Notes: a model not told the origin generated them from the sequence alone. DNA of 64,000 bases from Ramlibacter aquaticus (GCF_015159745.1 NZ_JADDOJ010000007.1:1-64000), one strand, 5' to 3'. Shown: positions 42,271 through 51,744, numbered from the stretch's first letter. Program-made: numbers and translations.

Positions 42271-43437
42271 TTACTTTTTGTCGCCCCCAGGAACCTTGCC
42301 TTCCACGCCCTTGACGTAGAAGTTGATGCCGCCCAGGAAGGCGTCGTCCGCGGCCTTGTCCTTCTCGACCACCACCTTGCCGGTGTTGTCGGTGATCGGG
42401 CCCTTCCAGATCACCAGGCTGCCGTCCTTCAGGCCGGCCTTGACCTCGTCCAGCTTCTTCTTGGCCTCGTCCGGCACGTCGGCGGCGACGGACACGAAAT
42501 CGATCGCGCCTTCCTTCACGCCCCACCAGGTCTTGTTCGGCTCGGCCTTCCAGGTGTTGTCCAGCAGCGACCGCACGGCCTTGATGTAGTACGGCGCCCA
42601 GTTGATCACCGCGGAGCCCAGGTGCGCCTTGGGACCGTAGCTGCTCATGTCGCTGTCCCAGCCGAAGGCGCGCTTGCCCATCTTCTCGGCGGTCTGCAGC
42701 ACGGCCGAGGAGTCGGTGTTCTGCATCAGCACGTCGGCGCCGCCGTTGATCAGCGAGGTCGCGGCCTCGGTTTCCTTCGGCGGATTGAACCAGTCACCCA
42801 CCCAGACCACCTTGGTCTTGATCTTGGGGTTCACCGACTGCGCGCCCAGCGTGAAGCTGTTGATGTTGCGGATCACCTCGGGGATCGGCACCGAGCCCAC
42901 CACGCCCAGCGTGTTGGTCTTGGTCATCTTGCCGGCGATCACGCCGGCCATGTACGCGCCCTCGTAGGTGCGGCTGTCGTACACGTTCATGTTCGGCGCC
43001 GTCTTGTAGCCGGTGGCGTGCTCGAACTTGACGTTCGGGTTGTCCGCGGCGACCTTCAGCATGGGCTCCATGTAGCCGAAGGTGGTGCCGAAGATCATCT
43101 TGTTGCCCTGCTGGACCAGGTCGCGGAAGACGCGCTCGGCGTCCGCGCCCTCGGGCACCTTCTCGACGAAGCTGGTCTGCACCTTGTCGCCGAACTCCTT
43201 CTCGACCGCCTTGCGGGCGTTGTCGTGCGCATAGGTCCAGCCACCGTCGCCCACCGGGCCCACGTAAGCCCAGGCGACCTTCACCGGCTCCGGCTTGGCG
43301 GCCGGGGCGGAAGCGGCGGCAGCGGGCGCCGGCGCCGGTGCCGGGGCCTCGGTCTTGCTGCAGCCCGCCAGCGCGGCGGCGCCGACCGCGGTCAGTGCCG
43401 CGAGCTTCATCAGGTTTCGTTTCTGCACATCAGTCAT
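42271..43437 (-). CDS. BMP family ABC transporter substrate-binding lipoprotein (paralogue 2)
   Basis: A 388-aa BMP/PnrA-family binding protein with a lipoprotein signal: LAALTAVGAAALAGC, lipobox LAGC with Cys near 26, then an Ala/Pro tether. Binding-domain motifs GDGGWTYAHDNARKAVE, VPEGADAERVFRDLV, FGYMEPMLKVA and PIPEVIRNINSFTLGA mirror paralogue 1. Predicted to bind purines or nucleosides and deliver them to the permeases encoded directly upstream in transcription. ATG at 43437 after a GGAGAGGA site; a GTG one codon earlier is less likely. Last gene of the ATPase-permease-permease-BMP operon. Confidence 0.93.
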   Translation of the reverse strand: MTDVQKRNLMKLAALTAVGAAALAGCSKTEAPAPAPAPAAAASAPAAKPEPVKVAWAYVGPVGDGGWTYAHDNARKAVEKEFGDKVQTSFVEKVPEGADAERVFRDLVQQGNKMIFGTTFGYMEPMLKVAADNPNVKFEHATGYKTAPNMNVYDSRTYEGAYMAGVIAGKMTKTNTLGVVGSVPIPEVIRNINSFTLGAQSVNPKIKTKVVWVGDWFNPPKETEAATSLINGGADVLMQNTDSSAVLQTAEKMGKRAFGWDSDMSSYGPKAHLGSAVINWAPYYIKAVRSLLDNTWKAEPNKTWWGVKEGAIDFVSVAADVPDEAKKKLDEVKAGLKDGSLVIWKGPITDNTGKVVVEKDKAADDAFLGGINFYVKGVEGKVPGGDKK

Positions 43438-43477
43438 CACGGGAGTCCTCTCCGGGAGGTTGTCGTTGGAAAAAAGA

Positions 43478-44398
43478 TTATGAGCCGGGATGGAAGGGTT
43501 TGCCCAGCGAAGCAGGCATGTTTGCGCGTATCCAGGCGGGGTTGCGCGAGATCAGCGCCAGCACCACGATGGTGGCCAGGTAAGGCAGCATGGTGAGGAA
43601 CTGGCTGGGCACGTCGACCCCGCTGCTTTGCAACTGGAACTGCAACATCGTGACGCCGCCGAACAGGTAGGCCCCCAGCAGCACGCGCGCCGGCCGCCAG
43701 GTGGCGAAGGTGGTCAGGGCCAGGGCGATCCAGCCGCGGCCGGCCACCATGCCCTCCACCCACAGCGGGGTGTAGACGATGGCCAGGTAGGCGCCCGCCA
43801 GCCCGCACAGGGCGCCCCCCGCCACCACGGCCGCGAGCCGGATGCGGCGCACCGGGTAGCCGAGCGCATGCGCCGAGCCGGGCGATTCGCCGACCGAGCG
43901 CAGCACCAGCCCGGTGCGGGAGCGGTACAGGAACCACACCAGCCAGAGCGTGAGCCCCACCGTGAGGTAGACCATGGGGTGCTGGCGGAACAGGGCCGGC
44001 CCCAGCAGCGGGATGTCGGCCAGGCCCGGAATGGCGAAGTGCGGCCGCTCGGGCAGCTTCTCCTGCACGTAGCGGATGCCGGCGAAGGCCGAGAAGCCGC
44101 TGCCGAACAGGCTGAGCGCCAGGCCGGTGGCGTACTGGTTGGTGTTGAGCCAGATGACGAGCACGCCGAACGCGGCCGCAAGAATCGCGCCCGCGCCCAT
44201 GCCGGCGGCGAAGCCCAGCCAGTCGTTGCCGGTGTGCACCACGGTGGCGAAGCCGGCGATGGCGGCGCACAGCATGATGCCCTCCGCGCCCAGGTTGACC
44301 ACGCCCGCCTTCTCGTTGACCAGCAGGCCCAGGGCGGCCAGGGCCAGCACGGTGCCGCCGTTCAGGGTGGCGGCGATCAGGAGTGCCCAGGTGTCCAT
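43478..44398 (-). CDS. Nucleoside/purine ABC transporter permease (NupQ/YufQ-like)
   Basis: A 306-aa permease of the BPD_transp_2 (branched-chain/ribose type) class. It starts MDTWALLIAATLNGGTVLALAALG and carries the EKAGVVNLGAEGIML motif characteristic of BMP-linked permeases, plus about eight or nine helices and the GESPGSAHALGYPV cytoplasmic segment. Its ATG overlaps the stop of the partner permease (TGATG shared base), indicating coupled synthesis. Forms the membrane pore with the 356-aa permease. Confidence 0.92.
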   Translation of the reverse strand: MDTWALLIAATLNGGTVLALAALGLLVNEKAGVVNLGAEGIMLCAAIAGFATVVHTGNDWLGFAAGMGAGAILAAAFGVLVIWLNTNQYATGLALSLFGSGFSAFAGIRYVQEKLPERPHFAIPGLADIPLLGPALFRQHPMVYLTVGLTLWLVWFLYRSRTGLVLRSVGESPGSAHALGYPVRRIRLAAVVAGGALCGLAGAYLAIVYTPLWVEGMVAGRGWIALALTTFATWRPARVLLGAYLFGGVTMLQFQLQSSGVDVPSQFLTMLPYLATIVVLALISRNPAWIRANMPASLGKPFHPGS

Positions 44399-45468
44399 CA
44401 GCGGGCTCCCCCGGCGCGGCCGACGCGCACGCGGTAGGCGATCAGCGTGTCGCAGGCCAGCAGCGTGAACAGCAGCAGGCCCTGGAACACGCCGGTGAGG
44501 GACTTGGGCAGGCCCAGGCGCGACTGCGCCAGCTCGCCGCCGATGTAGAACATGCTCATGAGGATGCTGGAGAAGACCATGCCCACCGGGTGCAGCCGGC
44601 CCACGAAGGCGACGATGATGGCCGCGAAGCCATAGCCCGCCGGCACGTAGGGCGTGAGCTGGCCGATCGGGCCGGCCACCTCCAGCGCGCCCGCCAGGCC
44701 CGCCGCCCCGCCCGAGGTGAGGAATGCGATCCACAGCGCCTTGCGCGAGGAGAAGCCGGCATAGCGCGCCGCCGCCGGCGCCAGCCCGCCCACCTGCTGG
44801 GCGAAGCCGGCCCGCGTGCGGAACAGGAAGACCCAGAGCACGGCCACGCCGGCCAGCGCCACCAGCAGGCCGATGCTCACGCGCGAGCCCTGCATCAGGC
44901 GCGGGATCTGCGTCACGGCCTCGAAGGTCTTGCTCTGCGGGAAGTTGTAGCCCGCCGGGTCCTTCCAGGGGCCGAAGACCATGTAGAACAGCACCTGCTC
45001 GGCCACGTAGACCAGCATCAGGCTGACCAGGATCTCGTTGGCGTTGAAGCGGTCGCGCAGCACGGCCGCCAGCCCCGCCCAGGCCATGCCGCCGGCGACG
45101 CCGGCCAGCAGGATGGCCAGCACGATCCAGCGGCTGGTGTCCTTGCCGGCGAGCAGCGCGATGCCGGCGGCGCACACCGCACCGATCACGTACTGCCCCT
45201 CGGCGCCGATGTTCCAGACGTTGGAACGGAAGCACACCGCCAGGCCCAGCGCGATGATCAGCAGGGGCGTGGCCTTGATGGCCAGTTCGCCCAGCGCATA
45301 AGGCGACTTGATCGGCTCCCAGAAGAACACCTGCAGGCCGCGCACCGGGTCCTTGCCCAGCGCGGCGAAGAGCAGCACGCCCAGCACCACCGTGAGCAGC
45401 AGCGCCAGCAGCGGCGAGCCCAGGCTCCAGGCCCGGGAGGCTTCGGGCCGTGCTTCAAGCCGCAGCAT
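44398..45468 (-). CDS. Nucleoside/purine ABC transporter permease (NupP/YufP-like)
   Basis: A 356-aa permease. After a short cytoplasmic start it has LLALLLTVVLGVLLFAALGKDP, then FRSNVWNIGAEGQYVIGAV, the hallmark of this half of BMP-type transporters, and FNANEILVSLMLVYVAEQ. The C-terminal segment PYVPAGYGFAAIIVAFVGRLHP also matches the family. Overlaps the ATPase gene by 14 bases and the second permease by one. Confidence 0.92.
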   Translation of the reverse strand: MLRLEARPEASRAWSLGSPLLALLLTVVLGVLLFAALGKDPVRGLQVFFWEPIKSPYALGELAIKATPLLIIALGLAVCFRSNVWNIGAEGQYVIGAVCAAGIALLAGKDTSRWIVLAILLAGVAGGMAWAGLAAVLRDRFNANEILVSLMLVYVAEQVLFYMVFGPWKDPAGYNFPQSKTFEAVTQIPRLMQGSRVSIGLLVALAGVAVLWVFLFRTRAGFAQQVGGLAPAAARYAGFSSRKALWIAFLTSGGAAGLAGALEVAGPIGQLTPYVPAGYGFAAIIVAFVGRLHPVGMVFSSILMSMFYIGGELAQSRLGLPKSLTGVFQGLLLFTLLACDTLIAYRVRVGRAGGAR

Positions 45469-46978
45469 GGGCGCCCTCCGCGGCCGGCCAAAGGCCGCTC
45501 ATCCATTCGCCGATCAGCGACACCGTCGCATCGGCCCGCGCGATCGGCGGTGAGAGGCGCCCCTTGGCGATCACGTGCAGCCGGTCGGACACTTCGAACA
45601 GCTCCTCCAGCTCCTCGCTCACAACCAGCACCGCGCAGCCGGCGTCACGCAGCGCCAGCAGCTCGCCGCGGATCTGCGCCGCGGCGCCCACGTCCACGCC
45701 CCAGGTGGGCTGCGACACCACCAGCAGCCTGGGCCGGGCGTCGATCTCGCGGCCGACGATGAACTTCTGCAGGTTGCCGCCGGACAGGGAGCGGGCCGGG
45801 GCGTGCGGGCCGCCGGCCTTGACCTTGAAGCGGCGGATGATGTCCGCCGCCTGCGCCTCCAGCTTCTTCACGTCGATCCAGCCGCCGCGGCCCAGGGCCT
45901 CGCGGCGCGTGAGCAGCAGGTTGTGCGCCAGGCCCATGGTGGGCACGGCGCCGCGGCCCAGGCGCTCCTCGGGCACGAAGTGCAGGCCCAGGCCGCGCCG
46001 GTGGCCCGGGCCCATGCGGCCCGCGGCCGTGCCGAAGATGCGGATGGCATCCGCGTCGGCCCGGGTGTCCTCGCCCGAGAGCGCGTACAGCAGTTCCTGC
46101 TGGCCGTTGCCGGACACGCCGGCGATGCCCACCACCTCGCCGGCGCGCACGTCCAGGCGGATGCCGTCCAGGTCGACGCCGAAGGGGTCCTGGCGCGGCA
46201 GGCGCAGGTCCTGGACCTGCAGCACCGGCGCGCCCGGGGTGCGGGCGTGGTGCTCCAGCTCGGGCGGCTCGGCACCGATCATCATGCGCGAGAGCGAGGC
46301 GTTGCTCTCCTCGCGCGGGTCGCACACGCCGGTCACCTTGCCGCCGCGCAGCACGGTGCAGGCGTTGCACAGGGCGCGGATCTCGTGCAGCTTGTGGCTG
46401 ATGTAGAGGATGCTGCAGCCCTGGGCGGCCAGCTTCTTCAGCACCACGAACAGCTTCTCGACCGCCTGCGGCGTGAGCACCGAGGTCGGCTCGTCCAGGA
46501 TCAGCAGCCTGGGCTCGGTGAGCAGGGCGCGGATGATCTCCACCCGCTGCATCTCGCCGACCGAGAGCGTGTGCACCATGCGCCCGGGGTGCACGTCCAG
46601 CCCGTACTCGGCGGCCTTGGCCTCGATGCTGCGGGTGACCTCGGCCAGCGAGAGGCTCTTGTCCAGCCCGAGCCAGACGTTCTCGGCCACGGTGAGGGTG
46701 TCGAACAGGCTGAAGTGCTGGAACACCATGGCGATGCCCAGGGCCCGCGCCTCCTGCGGGTTGCGGATGTGGACCGGCTGGCCGTTCCACAGGATGCTGC
46801 CCTCGTCGGGCTTGGTCGCGCCGTAGATGATCTTCATCAGCGTCGACTTGCCGGCGCCGTTCTCGCCGAGGACCGCGTGGGTCTCGCCCGGCTGCACGGT
46901 GAGCGACACGTCGTCGTTGGCGACGACCGAGGGGTAGCGCTTGGTGACGTGCGCCAGCGCGAGCCGGGGTGTGGTCAA
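45455..46978 (-). CDS. Nucleoside/purine ABC transporter ATP-binding protein (two ABC modules)
   Basis: A 507-aa duplicated ATPase of the NupO/RbsA kind. The first module is complete: Walker A GENGAGKST (38-46), signature LSVGEMQRVEI near 139-149 and Walker B LLILDEPTSVLTP. The second has the usual degenerate Walker A (GVSGNGQQELL) but an intact LSGGNLQKFIVGRE signature near 405-418. The only usable start is a TTG at 46978 with AGGCAGG just upstream, because an in-frame stop lies further up without any ATG or GTG between. First gene of the leftward transporter operon, divergent from xdhA across 126 bases. Confidence 0.93.
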   Translation of the reverse strand: MTTPRLALAHVTKRYPSVVANDDVSLTVQPGETHAVLGENGAGKSTLMKIIYGATKPDEGSILWNGQPVHIRNPQEARALGIAMVFQHFSLFDTLTVAENVWLGLDKSLSLAEVTRSIEAKAAEYGLDVHPGRMVHTLSVGEMQRVEIIRALLTEPRLLILDEPTSVLTPQAVEKLFVVLKKLAAQGCSILYISHKLHEIRALCNACTVLRGGKVTGVCDPREESNASLSRMMIGAEPPELEHHARTPGAPVLQVQDLRLPRQDPFGVDLDGIRLDVRAGEVVGIAGVSGNGQQELLYALSGEDTRADADAIRIFGTAAGRMGPGHRRGLGLHFVPEERLGRGAVPTMGLAHNLLLTRREALGRGGWIDVKKLEAQAADIIRRFKVKAGGPHAPARSLSGGNLQKFIVGREIDARPRLLVVSQPTWGVDVGAAAQIRGELLALRDAGCAVLVVSEELEELFEVSDRLHVIAKGRLSPPIARADATVSLIGEWMSGLWPAAEGAHAAA

Positions 46979-47104
46979 ACCTGCCTCTGTCTTGTTCTTG
47001 AAGGATTAGGATGGAGCCGGACCGACCGGGCTCGTCGCTGGATCAGCAAAAAGCGGGCCGGGCCGGGCGCCGGGACTGCCCCGAAATCACCCATACTGGA
47101 CCGC

Positions 47105-48562
47105 ATGGAAACCCGAACGATCCGCTTCGTGCGCGGTGGCAAAACCGTCGCGCTGGACAATGTACCACCCGACCGGACGCTGCTGGAAGTCCTGCGCGAG
47201 GACCTGGGCTGCACGGGCACCAAGGAGGGCTGCGGCGAGGGCGACTGCGGGGCCTGCACCGTGGTGCTGGGTGAGCGCACCGACGCGGGCGGCATCGCCT
47301 GGCGGGCCGTCAACAGCTGCATACGCCTCGCCCATTCGGTCGATGGCCTGGCGCTGTGGACCGTGGAGGACCTGGCCGCCGAGGGCGCCCCCCTGCACCC
47401 CGCGCAGGAGGCCATGGTGCGCTGCCACGGCTCTCAATGCGGCTTCTGCACGCCGGGCTTCGTGATGAGCCTGTTCGGGATGTACCAGAACCATGTCGCG
47501 CGCGGCGACACCGTGACGCGGGCGCTGGCGCAGCGCGAACTCTCCGGCAACCTGTGCCGCTGCACAGGCTACCGCCCCATCCTGGACGCGGCCTGCGCCA
47601 TGGCCGACCTGCCCGCGGTGGCCGTGGACGAGCAGGCCCTGGCACGCCAGCTGGCGGACCTGGCGCCCGCCCCGGCCAGCGAGGCGTATGCAGCGCCCAC
47701 CACCCTGGCCCAACTCCTGCGCCTGCGCCGCGAGCGCCCCCAGGCCCAGCTGGTGGCCGGCTGCACCGACGTCGGCCTGTGGGTGACGAAGATGCACATG
47801 CGATTCACATCCGTGCTGGATGTGAGCCGCGTGGCCGAACTGCGGCGCATCGAGACCTACCCGCACCACATCGCCATCGGCGCCGCGGTGCCGCTGGAGG
47901 ACGCCTACCGGGCGCTGTGCGAAGAGCGGCCGCAACTCGCGCCCTTCGCCAGCCGCTTCGCCGGCCTGCCGGTGCGCAACTCGGGCACGCTGGGCGGCAA
48001 CGTGGCGAACGGCTCGCCCATCGGGGACTCCATGCCGCTGCTCATCGCGCTGGGCGCGCACATCGTGCTGCACAGCGAGCGCGGCCACCGCGAGTTGCCG
48101 CTGGAGGACTTCTACACCGGCTACCGCAAGACCCTGCTGGCGCCCGACGAGGTGCTGGCCTGGATCAAGGTGCCGCGGCCCCAGCCGGGCGAATTCCTGC
48201 GGGTCTACAAGGTGTCCAAGCGCTACGACGACGACATCTCGGCGGTGTGCCTGGCGATCCGGCTGGTCCTGGAGGACGGCCGGGTGCTGCACGCGTCGCT
48301 GGGCGCGGGCGGCGTGGCGGCGACGCCGGCGCGGGCGCGCCAGGCCGAGGCCCTGCTGAAGGGCCGCCCCTGGGACGAGGCCGCCGCGCAGGCGGCGGGC
48401 GAGGCGCTGCGCGCCGAATTCCAGCCCATCTCCGACATGCGGGCCTCGGCCGCCTACCGGCGCGAGCTGCTGGGCAACCTGATGCGCCGCTTCTGGCTGG
48501 AGAGCCAGGGCGTGGGCCCCCTGAACCTCGAATCCTTCACCCTGGCGGAGGACGGGCGATGA
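47105..48562 (+). CDS. xdhA: Xanthine dehydrogenase small subunit (Fe-S and FAD domains)
   Basis: A 485-aa subunit carrying electrons from the molybdenum site to NAD+. The N-terminal plant-type [2Fe-2S] domain has CGEGDCGACTVV (C43, C48, C51) and C71; the second [2Fe-2S] helical domain has CGFCTPGF and CRCTGY. The FAD domain begins near 180 with LVAGCTDVGLW and contains NSGTLGGNVANGSPIGD, and a CO-dehydrogenase flavoprotein C domain closes it. ATG at 47105 chosen from the conserved TRTIRFVRGGK start. Overlaps xdhB by four bases; divergent from the purine transporter. Confidence 0.96.
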   Translation: METRTIRFVRGGKTVALDNVPPDRTLLEVLREDLGCTGTKEGCGEGDCGACTVVLGERTDAGGIAWRAVNSCIRLAHSVDGLALWTVEDLAAEGAPLHPAQEAMVRCHGSQCGFCTPGFVMSLFGMYQNHVARGDTVTRALAQRELSGNLCRCTGYRPILDAACAMADLPAVAVDEQALARQLADLAPAPASEAYAAPTTLAQLLRLRRERPQAQLVAGCTDVGLWVTKMHMRFTSVLDVSRVAELRRIETYPHHIAIGAAVPLEDAYRALCEERPQLAPFASRFAGLPVRNSGTLGGNVANGSPIGDSMPLLIALGAHIVLHSERGHRELPLEDFYTGYRKTLLAPDEVLAWIKVPRPQPGEFLRVYKVSKRYDDDISAVCLAIRLVLEDGRVLHASLGAGGVAATPARARQAEALLKGRPWDEAAAQAAGEALRAEFQPISDMRASAAYRRELLGNLMRRFWLESQGVGPLNLESFTLAEDGR

Positions 48563-50952
48563 ACATGCGCGACAAGGACTTCACGGCCGCCACCGGCGGC
48601 GGCCCGGCCGGCGCGGCCGATGCCGGGGAACGCAACCTCGCGCCGGCCACGGTCTCGCCCCATGCCGCCGCCGCGACCGCGCCGGCCCTGGGCGTGTCGG
48701 TGCCGCACGAAAGCGCACGCGCCCAGGTCGCCGGCCGCGCAACCTACGTGGACGACATCCCCGAGCTGCGCGGCACCCTGCACGCGGCGCCCATCCTGTC
48801 CACGGTGGCCCACGGCCGCCTCCGCGGGGTGGACGCCCGCGCCGCACGGGCCCTGCCCGGCGTGCGCGCGGTGCTGCTGGCCGCCGACATCCCCGGCGAC
48901 CCCATCCTCGCCACCTTCAGCCATGACGAGCCCATCTTCGCCCTGGACACGGTGCAGCACATCGGCCAGGTCGTCGGGCTGGTGGTGGCCGACAGCGTGA
49001 TGGCGGCGCGCCGCGCCGCGCGCCAAGTGGCCCTGGACATCGAGCCCTTGCCGCACGTGCTGTCCGCGCGCGAGGCGCACTCGATGCAGCGCTACGTGCT
49101 CCCGCCGGTGACCGTGCGGCGCGGCGAGCCCGAGGCCGCCATGGCCGGCGCGGCGCACCGGCTCCAGGGCTCGCTCACCGTGGGCGGGCAGGAGCACTTC
49201 TACCTGGAAGGGCAGATCGCCTACGCCATCCCCGGCGAGCAGGACACCTGGCGCATCCACTCCAGCACTCAGCACCCGGGCGAGGTGCAGCACTGGGTGG
49301 CGCACGCGCTGGGCCTGGAGAACAACGCCGTGACGGTGGAGTGCCGCCGCATGGGCGGCGGCTTCGGCGGCAAGGAGACCCAGGCCGGGCACATGGCGGT
49401 GTGGGCCGCCATCGCCGCGCGCCACTGCGGCCGCCCGGTCAAGCTGCGCCTGGACCGCGACGACGACTTCATGGTCACCGGCAAGCGCCACCCCTTCGAG
49501 TACGACTGGGAGGCCGGCTTCGACGCCACGGGGCGGCTCACCGCGCTCAAGCTCACCATGCTGGCCAACTGCGGCTTCTCGGCCGACCTGTCCGGCCCGG
49601 TGGCGGACCGCGCCGTGTTCCACGTCGACAACGCGTACTTCCTGTCGGACGTGGAGATCGCCTCCTTCCGCTGCCGCACGAACACGCAGAGCCACACGGC
49701 CTTCCGCGGCTTCGGCGGGCCGCAGGGCGTGATCGTGATCGAGGCCATCCTGGGCGAGATCGCGCGCCACCTGGGGCTGGACCCGCTGGCCGTGCGCGAG
49801 CGCAACTTCTACGGCGTGGGCGAGCGGGACGTCACGCACTACCAGATGAAGGTGGAGGACAACATCCTGGCGCCGCTGGTGGCGCAGCTCGCCCAGGACA
49901 GCCGCTACCGGGCGCGGCGCGAGGCCATCGCACGCTGGAACGCGGACAGCCCGGTGATCAAGCGCGGCATCGCGATCACGCCGGTCAAGTTCGGCATCAG
50001 CTTCACCGCCACCTTCTTCAACCAGGCGGGCGCCCTGGTGCACGTCTACACCGACGGCAGCGTGCAGGTGAACCACGGCGGCACCGAGATGGGCCAGGGC
50101 CTGAACACCAAGGTGGCGCAGGTGGTGGCCGACGAGCTGGGCATCCCCTTCGAGCGCGTGCGCGCCACGGCCGCCGACACCAGCAAGGTGCCCAACGCCT
50201 CGGCCACCGCCGCCTCCAGCGGCACCGACCTGAACGGCCGCGCGGCGCAGTACGCGGCGCGCAACGTGCGCGACAACCTGGCCGCCTTCGTGGCCGGGCT
50301 GGACGGCTGCGGCGCGGGGGCGGTGCGCTTCGCCGGCGGCAAGGTGGTGACGCCGAAATCCGAGCGCGGCTTCGACGAGGTGGTGAAGGCCGCCTACGCC
50401 AACCGCATCCAGCTCTGGAGCGATGGCTTCTACCGCACGCCCAAGATCCACTACGACAAGCAGACGCTGACCGGCCGACCCTTCTACTACTTCGCCTACG
50501 GCGCGGCCTGCAGCGAGGTGGCGATCGACACCCTCACCGGCGAGAACCGCGTGCTGGCGGTGGACATCCTGCACGACGTGGGCCACTCCCTGAACCCGGC
50601 GATCGACATCGGCCAGGTCGAGGGCGGCTTCATCCAGGGCATGGGCTGGCTGACCACCGAGCAGCTGGTGTGGAACGCCAAGGGCCTGCTGGCCACGCAC
50701 GCACCCAGCACCTACAAGATCCCCGCCACGGGCGACCTGCCGCCGCACTTCAGCGTGAAGTTCTGGCACGAGCCCAACCGTGAGGACAACGTGGGCGGCA
50801 GCAAGGCCGTGGGCGAGCCGCCCTTCATGCTGGCCGTCAGCGTGTGGGAGGCCCTGCGCGACGCGGTGGCCTCGGCCCGCGGCGGTGGCCCGGTCCAGCT
50901 CGATGCGCCGGCCACGGCGGAGAACGTGCTGGCGGCGCTGCGGCAGGGCTGA
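48559..50952 (+). CDS. xdhB: Xanthine dehydrogenase large subunit (molybdopterin-binding)
   Basis: A 797-aa catalytic subunit oxidising hypoxanthine to xanthine and urate. Motifs: HESARAQVAGRATYVDDIPE, the pterin loop GGGFGGKE near 269, FRGFGGPQG near 386, GGTEMGQGLNTKV and the catalytic Glu in AVGEPPFML near the C terminus. The N-terminal ~50 residues before the conserved domain are unusually Ala/Gly-rich. No xdhC maturation gene follows; instead a repeat island begins immediately. Confidence 0.96.
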   Translation: MNMRDKDFTAATGGGPAGAADAGERNLAPATVSPHAAAATAPALGVSVPHESARAQVAGRATYVDDIPELRGTLHAAPILSTVAHGRLRGVDARAARALPGVRAVLLAADIPGDPILATFSHDEPIFALDTVQHIGQVVGLVVADSVMAARRAARQVALDIEPLPHVLSAREAHSMQRYVLPPVTVRRGEPEAAMAGAAHRLQGSLTVGGQEHFYLEGQIAYAIPGEQDTWRIHSSTQHPGEVQHWVAHALGLENNAVTVECRRMGGGFGGKETQAGHMAVWAAIAARHCGRPVKLRLDRDDDFMVTGKRHPFEYDWEAGFDATGRLTALKLTMLANCGFSADLSGPVADRAVFHVDNAYFLSDVEIASFRCRTNTQSHTAFRGFGGPQGVIVIEAILGEIARHLGLDPLAVRERNFYGVGERDVTHYQMKVEDNILAPLVAQLAQDSRYRARREAIARWNADSPVIKRGIAITPVKFGISFTATFFNQAGALVHVYTDGSVQVNHGGTEMGQGLNTKVAQVVADELGIPFERVRATAADTSKVPNASATAASSGTDLNGRAAQYAARNVRDNLAAFVAGLDGCGAGAVRFAGGKVVTPKSERGFDEVVKAAYANRIQLWSDGFYRTPKIHYDKQTLTGRPFYYFAYGAACSEVAIDTLTGENRVLAVDILHDVGHSLNPAIDIGQVEGGFIQGMGWLTTEQLVWNAKGLLATHAPSTYKIPATGDLPPHFSVKFWHEPNREDNVGGSKAVGEPPFMLAVSVWEALRDAVASARGGGPVQLDAPATAENVLAALRQG

Positions 50953-51068
50953 AGCGAGGCGTCCAGGCCTTCGATCTGGCCGGTGCGGCCGTGGTCGCTT
51001 GCGGCCCGGCCTCCGAGCTGGGTATGCGTCCTGGAGATGTGCAGGCGCCGGAAGATCGGTACGCGCCC

Positions 51069-51166
51069 GGACCGGGACGCGGGCGGCTCATTGCGCTCAT
51101 GTCCCCCGCCGCGCTGCGCGCGGCTCCTCCTTGACTTCGCTCCATGAGCCGCCCGCATCCCAGTCC
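51069..51166 (+). repeat. Palindromic element, family 2 (unit e)
   Basis: Outer arms 51069-51091 and 51144-51166 pair over 23 bases with two G:U-compatible differences. The 48-base core at 51094-51141 is an exact reverse complement of 51273-51320 in unit f. Part of the gene-free interval 50953-51584 after xdhB; no credible ORF. Nothing is recognised in 50953-51068. Confidence 0.88.
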
Positions 51167-51247
51167 TCGGCATCGCCGCGTTCGGCGGATTGCCGGGGCC
51201 CTTCCCCTTGGAGCGCGGCAGCGAGCGCAGGCGTGCCCATCCATCAA

Positions 51248-51345
51248 GGACCGGGATGGGGGTGGGTCACGCAGCGAAGTCAAGGAGGAGCCGCGCGCAG
51301 CGCGGCGGGGGACATGAGCGTAGTGGCCCACCCCCGTCCCGGTCC
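51248..51345 (-). repeat. Palindromic element, family 2 (unit f, inverted)
   Basis: Same architecture as unit e, opposite orientation: outer arms 51248-51270 and 51323-51345 pair over 23 bases with two G:U-compatible differences, core 51273-51320. The distal 13 bases of the arms differ from unit e at several positions, with matching changes in both arms. A near copy of the GGTCCGGGCGAG motif recurs at about 51341 and 51394 beyond the element. Nothing else is recognised in 51420-51584. Confidence 0.88.
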
Positions 51346-51584
51346 GGGCGAGGACCATCCCCTGCGCCACATACTTCGCCCCGGGTCCGGGCGAGCACCA
51401 CCCCTCGCAACGGCGAATCCTCAGTCACAGGGCATGCACAGTCCCGCCGAGGCACGCGACACCTGCTGCGCCGCAGCGATGCGGCAGTCATCAACACCGT
51501 CCGACACGCCGTATCGGCAAAGCGGCGAAACGGACGAGCCAGGCGACTACGGCGCATGCTGCACAGCTTGCCGACCATGAAGCC

Positions 51585-51734
51585 ATGAAGATCCTGAACT
51601 TCATCCACCTCATGGTCGCGCAGGCGTTCTACCGCTGGGCCCTGCGTGAGATCAGCCCGCTGCACCCCGACGTGCCGCGCATCATGCTGCGCCAGCAAGA
51701 GCTGGCGGACAAGGAGCGGCGCATGTTCGCCTGA
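51585..51734 (+). CDS. Small hypothetical protein, 49 aa
   Basis: An ORF of 49 codons: MKILNFIHLMVAQAFYRWAL, then REISPLHPDVPRIMLRQQEL and a charged tail ADKERRMFA. The N terminus is amphipathic to hydrophobic and the sequence looks protein-like rather than random GC-rich translation. No good ribosome-binding site is visible and a short overlapping ATG lies upstream, so its reality is uncertain. It sits between the repeat island and the convergent LysR gene. Confidence 0.5.
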   Translation: MKILNFIHLMVAQAFYRWALREISPLHPDVPRIMLRQQELADKERRMFA

Positions 51735-51744
51735 GGCGGCAGCC

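Noticed and set aside
46976..46978. Frameshift or truncated start for the purine transporter ATPase because no ATG is present
   Set aside because: A TTG with a nearby AGG-rich site gives the expected N terminus and a complete first ABC module, so a rare start codon explains it.
47011..47104. Upstream extension of xdhA across the divergent promoter region
   Set aside because: The conserved XdhA N terminus begins at 47105; the upstream sequence overlaps the transporter gene antisense and has no homology to the family.
50953..51584. CRISPR array or insertion-sequence remnant in the repeat island
   Set aside because: Two inverted units with paired arms do not form regularly spaced direct repeats, and no transposase fragment or flanking target duplication was seen.
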